Positions 13,199 to 22,004 of a stretch of DNA of 64,000 nt are shown one piece after another (position 1 is the first letter of the stretch; every line of letters starts with the position of its first letter). The stretch is from Ferirhizobium litorale. Lineage in GTDB: Bacteria; Pseudomonadota; Alphaproteobacteria; Rhizobiales; Rhizobiaceae. The stretch spans positions 186,001 to 250,000 of the forward strand of contig JALDYZ010000007.1 in NCBI GenBank assembly GCA_030028905.1. The letters run 5' to 3'. The position numbers were made by a program, and so were the translations under genes. Below the pieces are notes generated by a model that was not told the origin of the DNA, did not search any database, and was given only the letters and a program-made list of their open reading frames with translations.

Positions 13199-14233
13199 CT
13201 ATCCCCTTAAGGTCCTGACACGTGCGACGAGCGTCGCGACATGATCAGGATCCGCCTGTGGTGTGATGCCGTGGCCGAGATTGAAGATCAGTGGGCCGGA
13301 ACCGAGGTGCTGGAGGATCTCGTCGATCCCCTCTTCAAGCGCTCTTCCACCAGCAACTACTCGCATTGGATCGAGATTGCCCTGTACGGGCCCGTCCTTC
13401 TGCAGTTCGACGGCAAAGGCCAGAGGAACCGACCAATCGAGCCCGATTGCGTCAGCGCCGGTCTTCCGGCGGTAGTCTTTCAGCTGGTAGCCGGCGCCCT
13501 TGGCAAAGGCGATGACCTTTGCCTGTGGACGGCGCGCCTTTACCGAAGCAATCATCCGTTGGACCGGCCGGACGGCATAGGCCTCGAATTCCTTCTCGCC
13601 GAGCACCCCCGCCCAGGAATCGAAGATCTGTACCGCGTCGGCGCCGGCATCGATCTGGGCGACGAGATAGTCGGCGGAAATTTCCGCCAGCAGCGACAGC
13701 AGGTGTTCGAATGCCTGTGGGTGGCTATAGCCGAAGAGCCGGGCCGGGGCCTGGTCCGGTGTTCCATGCCCGGCAATCATATAGGTCGCTACAGTCCAGG
13801 GTGCCCCGCAGAAGCCGAGAAGCGTCGTTTCGATGGGCAACTCCTGGCGCAATCGTCTAACTGTTTCGAAAACCGGCTGCAGATGCTCCAGGACGAGATC
13901 CGGCTTCAATGCGTGGATCCCGTCCTCGTCGATCGGATCCATCTGCGGTCCGTGGCCCTCTGTGAAGCGCACATTGCGGTTCAAGCCGTCGGGGATCACC
14001 AGAATGTCGGAGAACAAGATTGCCGCGTCAAAGCCATAGCGGCGGATCGGCTGCAGCGTGACCTCGACCGCAAAATCGGGCGTATAGCAGAGATCCAGAA
14101 AGCCGCCCGCTTTCGCACGCGTTTCGCGGTACTCGGGCAGGTAACGCCCGGCCTGTCTCATAAGCCATACCGGAGGAGGGGTCAGGGTTTCCCCGGCAAG
14201 TACCCTCATCACTCTCCGCCGTTCGTCAGCCAA
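13199..14233 (-). CDS. hemE: Uroporphyrinogen decarboxylase
   Basis: 344 residues. It decarboxylates uroporphyrinogen III to coproporphyrinogen III. The signature [12 protein letters not shown] near the N-terminus and [12 protein letters not shown] are diagnostic. I place the start at TTG 14233: AGGAG (14241-14245) lies 7 bases away and the protein then matches the family's usual length. Another TTG at 14257 has no ribosome-binding site. Its promoter must lie inside the origin region, as for Caulobacter hemE. Confidence 0.95.
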   Translation of the reverse strand: MADERRRVMRVLAGETLTPPPVWLMRQAGRYLPEYRETRAKAGGFLDLCYTPDFAVEVTLQPIRRYGFDAAILFSDILVIPDGLNRNVRFTEGHGPQMDPIDEDGIHALKPDLVLEHLQPVFETVRRLRQELPIETTLLGFCGAPWTVATYMIAGHGTPDQAPARLFGYSHPQAFEHLLSLLAEISADYLVAQIDAGADAVQIFDSWAGVLGEKEFEAYAVRPVQRMIASVKARRPQAKVIAFAKGAGYQLKDYRRKTGADAIGLDWSVPLAFAVELQKDGPVQGNLDPMRVVAGGRALEEGIDEILQHLGSGPLIFNLGHGITPQADPDHVATLVARVRTLRG

Positions 14234-14462
14234 CGCTTCGCTCCTATAAAAAATCAAAGAGATTCTAAAAGGTTTCTATTTCTTAGAGTCGGTGGGTATC
14301 AAGGATTAAAATCGTTCCACCTGTTGCGCGAATTGCCGCGTTTTGTTCTATCAAGCAGGACAAAAAGGACGCCATTGCGAAAAAAGAGGGAACAAATCGA
14401 AATCGTACAATAGTTTCAAACGCTTGGGTAAACACAGAAAAGTGGGCAAGCTGGGGATAGAC

Positions 14463-14471
14463 AGTGGATAA
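14463..14471 (-). promoter_or_regulatory. DnaA box (8/9)
   Basis: AGTGGATAA, the reverse complement of TTATCCACT, one mismatch from the TTATCCACA consensus. Confidence 0.65.
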
Positions 14472-14488
14472 CTTTTGACGGTCGCATT

Positions 14489-14497
14489 TTGTCCACA
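14489..14497 (+). promoter_or_regulatory. DnaA box (8/9)
   Basis: TTGTCCACA, one mismatch from consensus and directly abutting the next box. Confidence 0.65.
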
Positions 14498-14506
14498 TTA
14501 TCAACA
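14498..14506 (+). promoter_or_regulatory. DnaA box (8/9)
   Basis: TTATCAACA, in tandem with the box at 14489-14497 with no gap, same orientation. Confidence 0.6.
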
Positions 14507-14539
14507 AGGCGACCAATCTTTCGTGCAGAACAGGCCCGA

Positions 14540-14548
14540 TGTGGATAA
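14540..14548 (-). promoter_or_regulatory. DnaA box (perfect)
   Basis: TGTGGATAA, the exact reverse complement of TTATCCACA. Confidence 0.8.
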
Positions 14549-14607
14549 ATCCGAGGTTTTCCACCGACCACCGATTTGGCGGCGTCGTTCACGCTCGCTG
14601 TCCCCGG

Positions 14608-14616
14608 TTATCAACA
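14608..14616 (+). promoter_or_regulatory. DnaA box (8/9)
   Basis: TTATCAACA. It touches the AAGGAG ribosome-binding site of ppsR (14616-14621), so DnaA bound here might also affect ppsR expression; that link is inference. Confidence 0.55.
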
Positions 14617-14632
14617 AGGAGCATTGTTTAGC

Positions 14633-15448
14633 GTGGAGAACAGGAAAAACTTCTTCCATCTGCACCTGATATCTGACTCGACCGGCGAGACGCTGATATC
14701 CGCGGGAAGGGCTGCATCGGCGCAATTCCAGCTGAGTTCGGCCATTGAACACGTCTATCCACTGATTCGAAATCGTCGACAGTTGATGCCGGTACTGGAA
14801 GCGATCGATTCCGAACCCGGCATTGTCTTGTATACCGTAGTGGACCGCGAACTCGCGGAGCTGATCGACGATCGCTGCCGCGAGATGGGGGTGCCCTGCG
14901 TCAATGTGCTCGAACCGGTTCTTCATATTTTTCAGAACTATCTCGGTGCTCAGTCTAGACGCAGGGTCGGCGCCCAGCATGCGCTGAACGCTGGCTACTT
15001 CGCGCGCATCGAAGCCTTGAATTTCACAATGGATCACGACGACGGCCAGATGCCGGAAAATTATGACGAGGCCGATGTTGTCCTGGTCGGCATCAGCCGC
15101 ACGTCAAAAACGCCGACGAGCATCTATCTCGCCAACCGCGGAATCAAGACTGCCAACGTGCCGATCGTCTATGGAGTATCCCTGCCGGATTCCCTGCTTT
15201 TGGCGACCCATCCGTTGATCGTAGGGCTCGTCGCGACCACGGACCGCATTTCTCAAGTGCGCGAGAACCGAGTTCTGGCACCGGACTATCATCCCGGTGA
15301 CTACACCGACCGTGCGACAATCGCGGAGGAACTGAAATATGCGCGCGCGCTCTGCACACGCAACAATTGGCCGATCATCGATGTGACGCGGCGTTCGATC
15401 GAGGAAACGGCTGCGGCAATTGTTGCCCTGCGGCCGAAGCTGCGTTAA
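14633..15448 (+). CDS. ppsR: Pyruvate,phosphate dikinase regulatory protein (PpsR/DUF299)
   Basis: 271 residues. The family holds bifunctional ADP-dependent kinases/phosphorylases that switch PPDK or PEP synthase off and on. [10 protein letters not shown] at the N-terminus and the P-loop-like [16 protein letters not shown] are diagnostic. The start is GTG 14633 with AAGGAG at 14616-14621; an in-frame TTG at 14624 is too close to that site. It is the first rightward gene beyond oriC, the RP001-type neighbour of the Caulobacter origin. PPDK in rhizobia links it to gluconeogenesis, as does pckA 39 kb away. Confidence 0.93.
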   Translation: MENRKNFFHLHLISDSTGETLISAGRAASAQFQLSSAIEHVYPLIRNRRQLMPVLEAIDSEPGIVLYTVVDRELAELIDDRCREMGVPCVNVLEPVLHIFQNYLGAQSRRRVGAQHALNAGYFARIEALNFTMDHDDGQMPENYDEADVVLVGISRTSKTPTSIYLANRGIKTANVPIVYGVSLPDSLLLATHPLIVGLVATTDRISQVRENRVLAPDYHPGDYTDRATIAEELKYARALCTRNNWPIIDVTRRSIEETAAAIVALRPKLR

Positions 15449-15502
15449 GCGCTGGCAATAGGCGTGACGTTTCCGGGAATCCCCGTGACAGGATCTTGTC
15501 GA

Positions 15503-16102
15503 ATGACCTCCAGACTTGTGCTTGCCTCCTCCAGCCCATTTCGCCGGCAATTGATGGAAAATGCCGGTCTGAGCTTCGTTGCGGTTGCCGCCGACATTGA
15601 TGAGCGGGCGATCGAAGCTCCCTTGGAAAGAAAAGGCGCAACGCCCGATGCGGTCGCTGTCGTGCTTGCCGCTGCCAAGGCGAAAGAGGTTGCCGGCCGT
15701 TATCCCGGAGCTCTGGTGATCGGTTCCGACCAGACGATGTCGCTCGGCAATAGGGTGTTCCACAAACCAGTGGATATGGCGCAGGCGCGCGAGCACCTCC
15801 TTGCGCTCTCCGGACGTACGCATCGGCTGAACAGCGCTATCGCGCTGGTGCGCGATGGGGAAATTTTGTGGGAACATGTTTCGCACGCCGACCTGACCAT
15901 GCGCCGGTTGGTACCCGAGTTCATCGATCGGCATTTGTCGCGCGTGGGGGACAGGGCATTGAAGAGCGTCGGCGCCTACCAGCTCGAGGGCGAAGGCATT
16001 CAGCTCTTCTCGAATGTTGACGGCGACTATTTCACCATCCTCGGTTTGCCGATGCTGCCACTCCTTAACAAATTGCGGAATCTCGAGGTGATCGATGGAT
16101 GA
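15503..16102 (+). CDS. maf: Maf-family nucleoside triphosphate pyrophosphatase
   Basis: 199 residues. Maf proteins hydrolyse non-canonical or ordinary nucleotides (dTTP, UTP or m7GTP, depending on subgroup). [13 protein letters not shown] at the N-terminus and VIGSDQTM are family motifs. ATG 15503 has AGGA nine bases upstream. It overlaps aroE by 8 bases. The subgroup, and therefore the substrate, is not certain from the residues I can see. Confidence 0.93.
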   Translation: MTSRLVLASSSPFRRQLMENAGLSFVAVAADIDERAIEAPLERKGATPDAVAVVLAAAKAKEVAGRYPGALVIGSDQTMSLGNRVFHKPVDMAQAREHLLALSGRTHRLNSAIALVRDGEILWEHVSHADLTMRRLVPEFIDRHLSRVGDRALKSVGAYQLEGEGIQLFSNVDGDYFTILGLPMLPLLNKLRNLEVIDG

Positions 16103-16952
16103 TTCACGTGAAACATTAACCAAGAGGGCCTTCGTTACAGGCTATCCGGTGCGCCACTCGCGTTCGCCGCTGATACACGGCCACTGGTTGAAGACATTTT
16201 CGATTGACGGTTCCTATGTCGCCCGCGAGATAGCGCCGGACGACTTTCCGGCATTCATCGGTTCTTTGAAGGATGGGTCGTCGCTCTTCTGCGGGGGAAA
16301 TGTCACCATTCCCCACAAGGAGACGGCATTCCAATTGGCCGACCGTCCGGACGAACTGGCGGAAGAACTTGGAGCGGCGAATACGCTTTGGCTTGAGGAG
16401 GGACAACTCCTTGCCACCAATACCGATGGGCATGGGTTCGTATCCAACCTCGATGCCCGGCAGCCGGGATGGGACGCAAGCGACGTTGCGGTAGTCCTCG
16501 GTGCAGGCGGTGCGAGCCGCGCCGTGATCCAGGCGGTGCGCGATCGCGGCATTGGCGAAATTCATGTGGTCAACCGTACTGTCGAGCGCGCCCGCGAATT
16601 GGCCGATCGCTTCGGTCCCAGGGTCCATGCGCACCCGATCGGTGCGCTCCGCGAGGTGATGACCAATGCGGGACTCTTCGTGAACACGACCTCGCTCGGG
16701 ATGGATGGGGACAGGGCGCCAGAGATCGACTTTTCACACTTGCGAAGCGGCGCAGTCGTCACCGACATTGTCTATGTTCCTTTGATGACGCAGATCCTCA
16801 GCCAGGCGGAAGAGCAGGGGTTCGTTGTCGTCGATGGTCTCGGAATGCTGTTGCACCAAGCGGCTCCCGGTTTCGAGAAATGGTTCGGCAGGCGTCCGGT
16901 GGTTGATGATACACTGAGAAACCTGATCATTGCGGATATGGAAAGGCACTGA
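16095..16952 (+). CDS. aroE: Shikimate dehydrogenase
   Basis: 285 residues. It reduces 3-dehydroshikimate to shikimate with NADPH. Substrate-binding [12 protein letters not shown], catalytic-lysine block NVTIPHKE, and the nucleotide loop [10 protein letters not shown] with NRT are all present. Its first codons (M-D-D-S-R-E-T) are the reading of a parS site at 16100-16115, so the N-terminal residues appear shaped by a ParB site. The overlaps with maf and coaE indicate one operon. Confidence 0.97.
   Translation: MDDSRETLTKRAFVTGYPVRHSRSPLIHGHWLKTFSIDGSYVAREIAPDDFPAFIGSLKDGSSLFCGGNVTIPHKETAFQLADRPDELAEELGAANTLWLEEGQLLATNTDGHGFVSNLDARQPGWDASDVAVVLGAGGASRAVIQAVRDRGIGEIHVVNRTVERARELADRFGPRVHAHPIGALREVMTNAGLFVNTTSLGMDGDRAPEIDFSHLRSGAVVTDIVYVPLMTQILSQAEEQGFVVVDGLGMLLHQAAPGFEKWFGRRPVVDDTLRNLIIADMERH
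16100..16115. other. parS site 4 (15/16)
   Basis: TGATTCACGTGAAACA, one mismatch. It begins 5 bases after the first base of the aroE start codon and also covers the last codon of maf. It is 1.5 kb right of oriC, on the opposite side from sites 1-3. Confidence 0.9.
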
Positions 16953-17551
16953 TGATCGTCGTCGGTCTCACAGGTTCGATCGGCATGGGAAAATCCACTG
17001 CGGCAGGGTTCTTTGCCGAAGAGGGCATTCCCGTGAACGATGCCGATGCAGTCGTCCATGATCTTTATACCGGTGAGGCGGTGCCTCTGATCGAAGCGGC
17101 ATTTCCTGGAACGACGGTGAATGGGCGGGTCGATCGACAAGCGCTGGGCGCAAAGCTCCAGAAAAATCCCGAAATGTTCAGGGAACTCGAAGCGATCGTC
17201 CACCCGCTGGTGCGCAAGCGCGAGCAGGACTTCGTGGAAAGACATCGTGCTTGCGGGAGCGACTTGATCGTACTCGACATACCGCTGCTCTTCGAGACCG
17301 GCGGGTTCGAACGTGTCGACAAGATCGTCGTGGTCAGTTGTGACCCGGAGATACAACGGGCGCGGGTTCTGGCGAGACCCAACATGACGGAAGAAAAGTT
17401 CAAGCTCATTCTGGCGCGGCAGACGCCGGATGCGGAAAAGCGCAAGAGGGCAGATTTCATCATCGATACGGGACATGAACTCGGGGAAACGCGCAGGCGC
17501 ATCCGAGAGATCATCACAGCGATCCGGGCTGCGGCTAAAACAGGGACCTAA
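16952..17551 (+). CDS. coaE: Dephospho-CoA kinase
   Basis: 199 residues. It catalyses the last step of CoA synthesis. The P-loop GSIGMGKST is at the N-terminus, then DADAVVHDLY and the lid-region DIPLLFETG, all CoaE signatures. Start and stop are shared with aroE (TGATG). coaA, the first enzyme of the pathway, is also in this window near 58 kb. Confidence 0.96.
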   Translation: MIVVGLTGSIGMGKSTAAGFFAEEGIPVNDADAVVHDLYTGEAVPLIEAAFPGTTVNGRVDRQALGAKLQKNPEMFRELEAIVHPLVRKREQDFVERHRACGSDLIVLDIPLLFETGGFERVDKIVVVSCDPEIQRARVLARPNMTEEKFKLILARQTPDAEKRKRADFIIDTGHELGETRRRIREIITAIRAAAKTGT

Positions 17552-17556
17552 CGGGA

Positions 17557-18267
17557 ATGCGGGAAATCATATTCGATACGGAAACTACCGGCCTCGACAA
17601 CAAGACGGACAGGGTAATCGAAATCGGTGGTATCGAGCTCGTCAACCATTTTCCGAGCGGCCGAACCTTCCATGTCTACATAAACCCGGGTGACCGCAAG
17701 GTGCATCCGGATGCGTTGGCGGTGCACGGCATTACTGACGAGTTCTTGCGAGACAAGCCATCCTTTGCCGATATCGTCGAAGAGCTCGTCACCTTCTTCG
17801 ATGGGGCGAAGTGGATCGCCCATAACGCGACCTTTGATATGGGCTTCATCAACGCCGAATTTGACAGGTTGGGAATCCCCGCGATTGCAGGAGAGCATGT
17901 AGTCGACACCCTCGCGATGGCGCGGCGCAAGCATCCGATGGGACCAAATTCGCTCGATGCGCTTTGCCGCCGCTATGGCATCGACAATTCTCACCGGACG
18001 AAGCATGGAGCGCTGCTCGACTCCGAACTGCTTGCCGAAGTCTATATCGAAATGATTGGTGGACGGCAGGCGGCGCTTGGCCTCGGCATGGCAGGCTCGA
18101 ACAATGCGATCGATATCGGAGAACGCGATGATTCGCTTGTCATTCTGGCATCGCGTCCGCGTCCGCTCGTTTCCCGCCTCGGCGAAGCCGAGCGCCAGGC
18201 GCACGAGGCCTTGCTCGCCAAGATCGGCGACAAGGGCATCTGGGCCAAGTATAAGAGACCAAATTGA
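17557..18267 (+). CDS. dnaQ: DNA polymerase III epsilon subunit (3'-5' exonuclease)
   Basis: 236 residues. The proofreading exonuclease carries ExoI FDTETTGL, ExoII HNATFDMGF and ExoIII HGALLDS (DEDDh type). It starts 5 bases after coaE and closes the ppsR-side run, ending at a strong hairpin shared with secB. With holA (4.2 kb), two polymerase III subunits flank the origin. Confidence 0.96.
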   Translation: MREIIFDTETTGLDNKTDRVIEIGGIELVNHFPSGRTFHVYINPGDRKVHPDALAVHGITDEFLRDKPSFADIVEELVTFFDGAKWIAHNATFDMGFINAEFDRLGIPAIAGEHVVDTLAMARRKHPMGPNSLDALCRRYGIDNSHRTKHGALLDSELLAEVYIEMIGGRQAALGLGMAGSNNAIDIGERDDSLVILASRPRPLVSRLGEAERQAHEALLAKIGDKGIWAKYKRPN

Positions 18268-18310
18268 GCTCGATGCTTGGTCGACACCAGACGTATTATG
18301 TTCCAAACAA

Positions 18311-18345
18311 AAATGCCCGGGCGGAACCCGGGCATTTGATTTTTT
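18311..18345. terminator. Bidirectional terminator between dnaQ and secB
   Basis: An 11-bp perfect stem AAATGCCCGGG/CCCGGGCATTT (18311-18321 with 18327-18337) and a 5-base loop. T-rich tracts follow on both strands, serving the two converging genes. Confidence 0.9.
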
Positions 18346-18362
18346 GCTTGGCCGTCGCTAGC

Positions 18363-18845
18363 TCAGTTCGGTACTGCCTGAACCTGACCACGAGCCTGTT
18401 CTTCAGCCATGCGCTGCGTGAACATCTGGGCAAAATCGATCGGGTCGATCATCAGCGGCGGGAAACCGCCGTTGCGCGTTGCGTCAGCGATGATCTGGCG
18501 AGCAAACGGGAAGAGCAGGCGCGGGCACTCGATGAACAGAACCGGCAACATATGCTCCTGCGGAAAGCCGGTGATGCGGAAGACACCGCCATAGACCAGC
18601 TCGCAGTGGAAGAGCACCTTGTTGTCGTCCTTGGCTTCGGCGTTCAGCGACAGTACAACGTCGAAATCCGATTCCGACAGCGGGTTGGCGTTTACGTTCA
18701 CGTTGATATTGATCGCCGGGGCATTCTCGCGAGCCTGCAGCGAGCGTGGTGCACCGGGATTTTCGAACGAGAAATCCTTGATGTACTGTGCCAGAATGTT
18801 CAGGGTCGGGCTTTGCGCGCCGTTGTTGCTGTTTTCGTTGGCCAT
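18363..18845 (-). CDS. secB: Protein-export chaperone SecB
   Basis: 160 residues. It is the tetrameric chaperone that keeps preproteins unfolded and hands them to Sec[11 protein letters not shown] and the [13 protein letters not shown] and [30 protein letters not shown] blocks are typical. ATG 18845 is chosen, with GAGGA just upstream. The acidic, low-complexity start ([11 protein letters not shown]) is usual in rhizobia. Confidence 0.96.
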   Translation of the reverse strand: MANENSNNGAQSPTLNILAQYIKDFSFENPGAPRSLQARENAPAININVNVNANPLSESDFDVVLSLNAEAKDDNKVLFHCELVYGGVFRITGFPQEHMLPVLFIECPRLLFPFARQIIADATRNGGFPPLMIDPIDFAQMFTQRMAEEQARGQVQAVPN

Positions 18846-18977
18846 AGGGCGGTCCTCGCGGCTTTGATGGTGCAGGCCATCTAGCATTTCGAACCGGGCC
18901 TTACAACCCTGCAGCCATGGAACCCTAGCTCTCCTGGCAGCGGTTTTCTACCACAGTCCAGGCCCGCGAGACTTTGT

Positions 18978-19481
18978 TCACTCGTCAATGCGCTTGCGAT
19001 CTGCCCAGGGGGAGTTGGGGTCGGAATTGCGGTGGAAGTCCTCGTCGTCGAGATCGACGACCCTGTCAGGGGACGTTTGCCTCTGCTGCTGGAATCCTGC
19101 CCCGAAACGTGATGCGGACGTGAAGATGACCATTCGTTGCCGGAGCAGTTTCCAGATGAGTTCGCGTACGAAGGGGATAAACATCAGCAGGCCGACGATA
19201 TCCGTGATGAAGCCAGGGATCAGCAGCAACAGTCCCGCAATGACGATCATGGCACCATGCACGAGTTCGCGACCCGGGTCTCGGCCACGCTGGCTTTCCG
19301 AGGCGATCTTGTTCAATAGCCCGAAGCCCTGCACCCTGAGCAGAATAGCGCCGATCACCGAAGTGAGCACCACCAGCCCGAGGGTGGCCCAGACCCCGAT
19401 CGCCTGGCCGACAAGGATGAAGCCGGCGATCTCCGCAAAGGGTAGCAACAAAATGAGGAGCGGGACGATGGGAAAACGCAT
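18978..19481 (-). CDS. fxsA: FxsA-family membrane protein
   Basis: 167 residues with three to four hydrophobic segments (residues 5-25, 28-47 and about 77-105) and a polar C-terminus. FxsA was named for relieving F-exclusion of phage T7; the cellular role is unclear. EIAGFILVGQAIG and LLLIPGFITDIVGLLMFIP are family motifs. It is divergent from the TimA-like gene over 143 bases, the usual rhizobial secB-fxsA-tim44 arrangement. Confidence 0.88.
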   Translation of the reverse strand: MRFPIVPLLILLLPFAEIAGFILVGQAIGVWATLGLVVLTSVIGAILLRVQGFGLLNKIASESQRGRDPGRELVHGAMIVIAGLLLLIPGFITDIVGLLMFIPFVRELIWKLLRQRMVIFTSASRFGAGFQQQRQTSPDRVVDLDDEDFHRNSDPNSPWADRKRIDE

Positions 19482-19624
19482 GGGTCAGGCTCGCTTGAAT
19501 CGGTTGGTGTCTTCTTATTGCTGCAAGAAGGCACAAAGATATAGGGCCCGGTATTTGAATGCTTGGCCCATGGGGACTATATGGGTAGGGTGATAATGGT
19601 TTTGAACAGCGGTACTGGGCGAAT

Positions 19625-20326
19625 ATGGGATCCAACGATTTTATAACACTCTTTTTTCTGGTCGCGGCGGTGCTGATCTTCTTTCAGCTGCGCAGTGTGC
19701 TTGGCCGGCGGACCGGAAACGAGAAACCGCCTTACGACCCCTTCAGCCCGCGCGATGCCGCAGGCAATCCCGAGGGCGGCGAAGGCGGCAAGGTGGTTAC
19801 TTTGCCCCGTCGCGAGCCGGCTGAGGGAGAAGACCGTTTCGCCGGGATCGATGCCTTTGCAAAGCCGGGGACCGAGCTCAACACCTCGCTGCGCGAACTT
19901 CTGAAGGCTGATCCGTCGTTCAATCCCAAGGAGTTCCTGAACGGCGCTAGAATGGCCTATGAAATGATCGTCATGGCCTTTGCCGATGGCGACCGCAAGA
20001 CTTTGAAGAATCTCCTTTCTCGCGAGGTTTATGAAGGCTTCGATGCGGCAATCTCGGACCGCGAGAGCCGAGGCGAAGTGGTCAAGTCCACCTTCGTCGG
20101 CATCGAGAAAGCCGATATCACCAATGCAGAGATCAAGGATTCCGAGGAACAGTTGACGGTGCGCATCATCAGCCAGCTGATTTCTGCCACCTTCGACAAG
20201 TCCGGCAAGCTGATCGATGGTGATTCCGAAGCGGTGGCAGAGGTGAACGACCTGTGGACATTCGCCCGCGACATCCGCTCGCGTGATCCGAACTGGAAAC
20301 TGATTGCGACCGAATCGGAACAATGA
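19625..20326 (+). CDS. Tim44-domain protein (TimA-like)
   Basis: 233 residues. One N-terminal membrane segment (FITLFFLVAAVLIFFQL) is followed by a proline/glycine-rich linker and a Tim44-like domain from about residue 85 (FLNGARMAYEMIVMAFADGDRKTLKNLLS). Bacterial members (TimA in Caulobacter) are inner-membrane proteins related to the mitochondrial import factor Tim44; function in bacteria is poorly defined. It overlaps mltA by 4 bases (ATGA), suggesting a shared envelope role. Confidence 0.88.
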   Translation: MGSNDFITLFFLVAAVLIFFQLRSVLGRRTGNEKPPYDPFSPRDAAGNPEGGEGGKVVTLPRREPAEGEDRFAGIDAFAKPGTELNTSLRELLKADPSFNPKEFLNGARMAYEMIVMAFADGDRKTLKNLLSREVYEGFDAAISDRESRGEVVKSTFVGIEKADITNAEIKDSEEQLTVRIISQLISATFDKSGKLIDGDSEAVAEVNDLWTFARDIRSRDPNWKLIATESEQ

Positions 20327-21441
20327 GTGCCAGTCTAGTGGATTTCTCGCTCAGTCCCGTGTCCTTTGCGGAACTGCCCGGTTGGGCCGAGGATGACCCC
20401 TCGGCCCTTTTTGCGATTGTGAGGTCCTGTTTGGCGCAGGTGACTGGGGTCAAGCCCTACAGGACCGGGTCACTCGGGCTAAGCTGTGAAGACCTTCTGC
20501 CGTTTCTCCAGGCGGCTTCGAATTTTGCGGCTGGGGATGCGGAAAGTGCGCGCAGGTTTTTTGAAAGGGAATGCCAACCGTTCCTTATTTCCCGGAGCGA
20601 CAACCAGCGCGGCTTTGTCACGGCTTTCTACGAGCCGGAGATCGAGGTTTCTGCGACGCCTGACGACACTTGGAAATACCCGTTCTATCGCCGGCCCTCT
20701 GATTTGGTCGACGTCGACGACAGCAATCGCCCGGGGTCGCTGGACCCGTCCTATGCGTTCGGACGCCTCGAGGGGGATAGCATCGTCGATTATCCCGATC
20801 GCCGCCAAATCGACGAGGGCTGGCTGGAAGGGCGCGGCCTCGAGATTGCATGGGCGAAGTCCAAGGTCGATGTTTTTTTCGTTCACGTCCAGGGTGCCGC
20901 CAGACTTCGCTTCCCCGATGGGGCGGTCAAGCGCATCACCTTTGCCGCCAAGGCCGGTCATCCGTTTTCGGCCATCGGCAGGCTGCTGATCGATCGCGGC
21001 GAGATCGACGTGCGGGAGATATCGATGCAATCGATCCGGCGCTGGCTTGCGACCCATCCGGACCAGGTGGACGAGGTCTTGTGGCACAATCGCTCCTATA
21101 TCTTCTTCCGCGAAGCGGCCGTTGACGATCCCGTACTTGGTCCCGTCGCGGCCGCAAAGGTTCCGTTGGTCGCCGGCCGGTCGCTTGCGGTCGATCGGTT
21201 CATTCATACGTTCGGCTGCCCTTTCTACATTGACGCGCAAACGCTGACCCATCTCGACGGCGGAAAGCCGTTTCGACGGCTGATGATGGCGATCGAGACA
21301 GGGACGGCGATCGTCGGTCCGGCCCGCGGCGATATCTTTACCGGGTCAGGCGATGCCGCCGGCGAGGCGGCCGGTACAGTGCGCAACGCTGCTGATTTCT
21401 ATATTCTGATTCCCAGAGCTGCGGCTGCGAGGTATCTGTGA
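20323..21441 (+). CDS. mltA: MltA-type murein lytic transglycosylase
   Basis: 372 residues. The MltA barrel domain (GFVTAFYEPEIEVS, YPFYRRPSDLV) is followed by a C-terminal 3D domain ending ARGDIFTGSG, whose Asp337 fits the catalytic aspartate. The family cleaves glycan strands of peptidoglycan to anhydromuropeptides. Oddly the N-terminus (MSASLVDFSLSPVSFAELPGW) has neither a signal peptide nor a lipobox, and the start is fixed by its overlap with the Tim44 gene. How it reaches the periplasm is not evident. Confidence 0.88.
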   Translation: MSASLVDFSLSPVSFAELPGWAEDDPSALFAIVRSCLAQVTGVKPYRTGSLGLSCEDLLPFLQAASNFAAGDAESARRFFERECQPFLISRSDNQRGFVTAFYEPEIEVSATPDDTWKYPFYRRPSDLVDVDDSNRPGSLDPSYAFGRLEGDSIVDYPDRRQIDEGWLEGRGLEIAWAKSKVDVFFVHVQGAARLRFPDGAVKRITFAAKAGHPFSAIGRLLIDRGEIDVREISMQSIRRWLATHPDQVDEVLWHNRSYIFFREAAVDDPVLGPVAAAKVPLVAGRSLAVDRFIHTFGCPFYIDAQTLTHLDGGKPFRRLMMAIETGTAIVGPARGDIFTGSGDAAGEAAGTVRNAADFYILIPRAAAARYL

Positions 21442-22004
21442 TGGCCCGCAAGCGTGATCTCAGTGCCGATGAACGCATCTTGTGGAGCAAGGTCGCCCGC
21501 AGCGCCCGGGCGCTTCCCGGACGCATGGAAGAATTGCAGGCCTTCGAGCAAGCTCTCGAGGAACTGGCGGTGGCACCAGACATCGATCCGCAAAGCCAAA
21601 GCGCAGGCAGGGCACATGCGGCCCGAGCCGAAAGTCCAACTGCCAAGAAGTCTTCCGGTCATCACCATCCATTGGAAAAACCGGTCAAGCGCAAGCTGTC
21701 GCGCGGCCATCTTGCCCTCGACGCCCGCATCGATCTCCATGGGCTGATCCAGAGCGAAGCACACGGCATGCTGCTCGATTTCCTGATCCGGGCGCATGAT
21801 CGTGGATTGCGTCACGTGCTGGTGATCACCGGAAAGGGGAGTTCCATGGGCAGCGATGGCGCATTGAAGCGGTCGGTTCCCATGTGGTTCTCGAAAGCCG
21901 AGTTCCGCTACCTGATCTCGTCCTATGAGCCGGCGGCACAGCGGCATGGCGGTGAGGGCGCCCTCTATGTTCGCCTGGCTCGACACCGGAAGATCGCCGA
22001 ATGA
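21441..22004 (+). CDS. Smr-domain protein
   Basis: 187 residues. A basic N-terminal region is followed by a C-terminal Smr domain (LDARIDLHGLIQSEAHGMLLDFLIRAHDRGLRHVLVITGKG), related to the MutS2 nuclease domain. Stand-alone Smr proteins may be nucleases; the cellular role is not settled. ATG 21441 overlaps the mltA stop (TGATG); a GTG one codon earlier is possible. It overlaps the next gene by 4 bases. Confidence 0.88.
   Translation: MARKRDLSADERILWSKVARSARALPGRMEELQAFEQALEELAVAPDIDPQSQSAGRAHAARAESPTAKKSSGHHHPLEKPVKRKLSRGHLALDARIDLHGLIQSEAHGMLLDFLIRAHDRGLRHVLVITGKGSSMGSDGALKRSVPMWFSKAEFRYLISSYEPAAQRHGGEGALYVRLARHRKIAE

Larger units (their letters stand above)
14234..14632. other. Candidate chromosomal origin of replication (oriC)
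   Basis: 399 bases without a gene between divergent hemE and ppsR, the position of the Caulobacter and rhizobial origins. An AT-rich stretch (about 14246-14284) could be the unwinding element. GANTC sites, the targets of CcrM methylation, are at 14261-14265 and 14286-14290. Five DnaA-box-like 9-mers cluster at 14463-14616, one perfect. Genes on both sides point away. I see no clear CtrA full site (TTAA-N7-TTAA). The placement is inferred from synteny plus motifs. Confidence 0.85.

Noticed and set aside
14234-14632. CtrA binding site (TTAA-N7-TTAA) in the origin
   Set aside because: No full site found by eye; only isolated TTAA half-sites.
15464-15502. Longer maf start (13 extra codons)
   Set aside because: ATG 15503 has AGGA nine bases upstream and gives the family's normal N-terminus.
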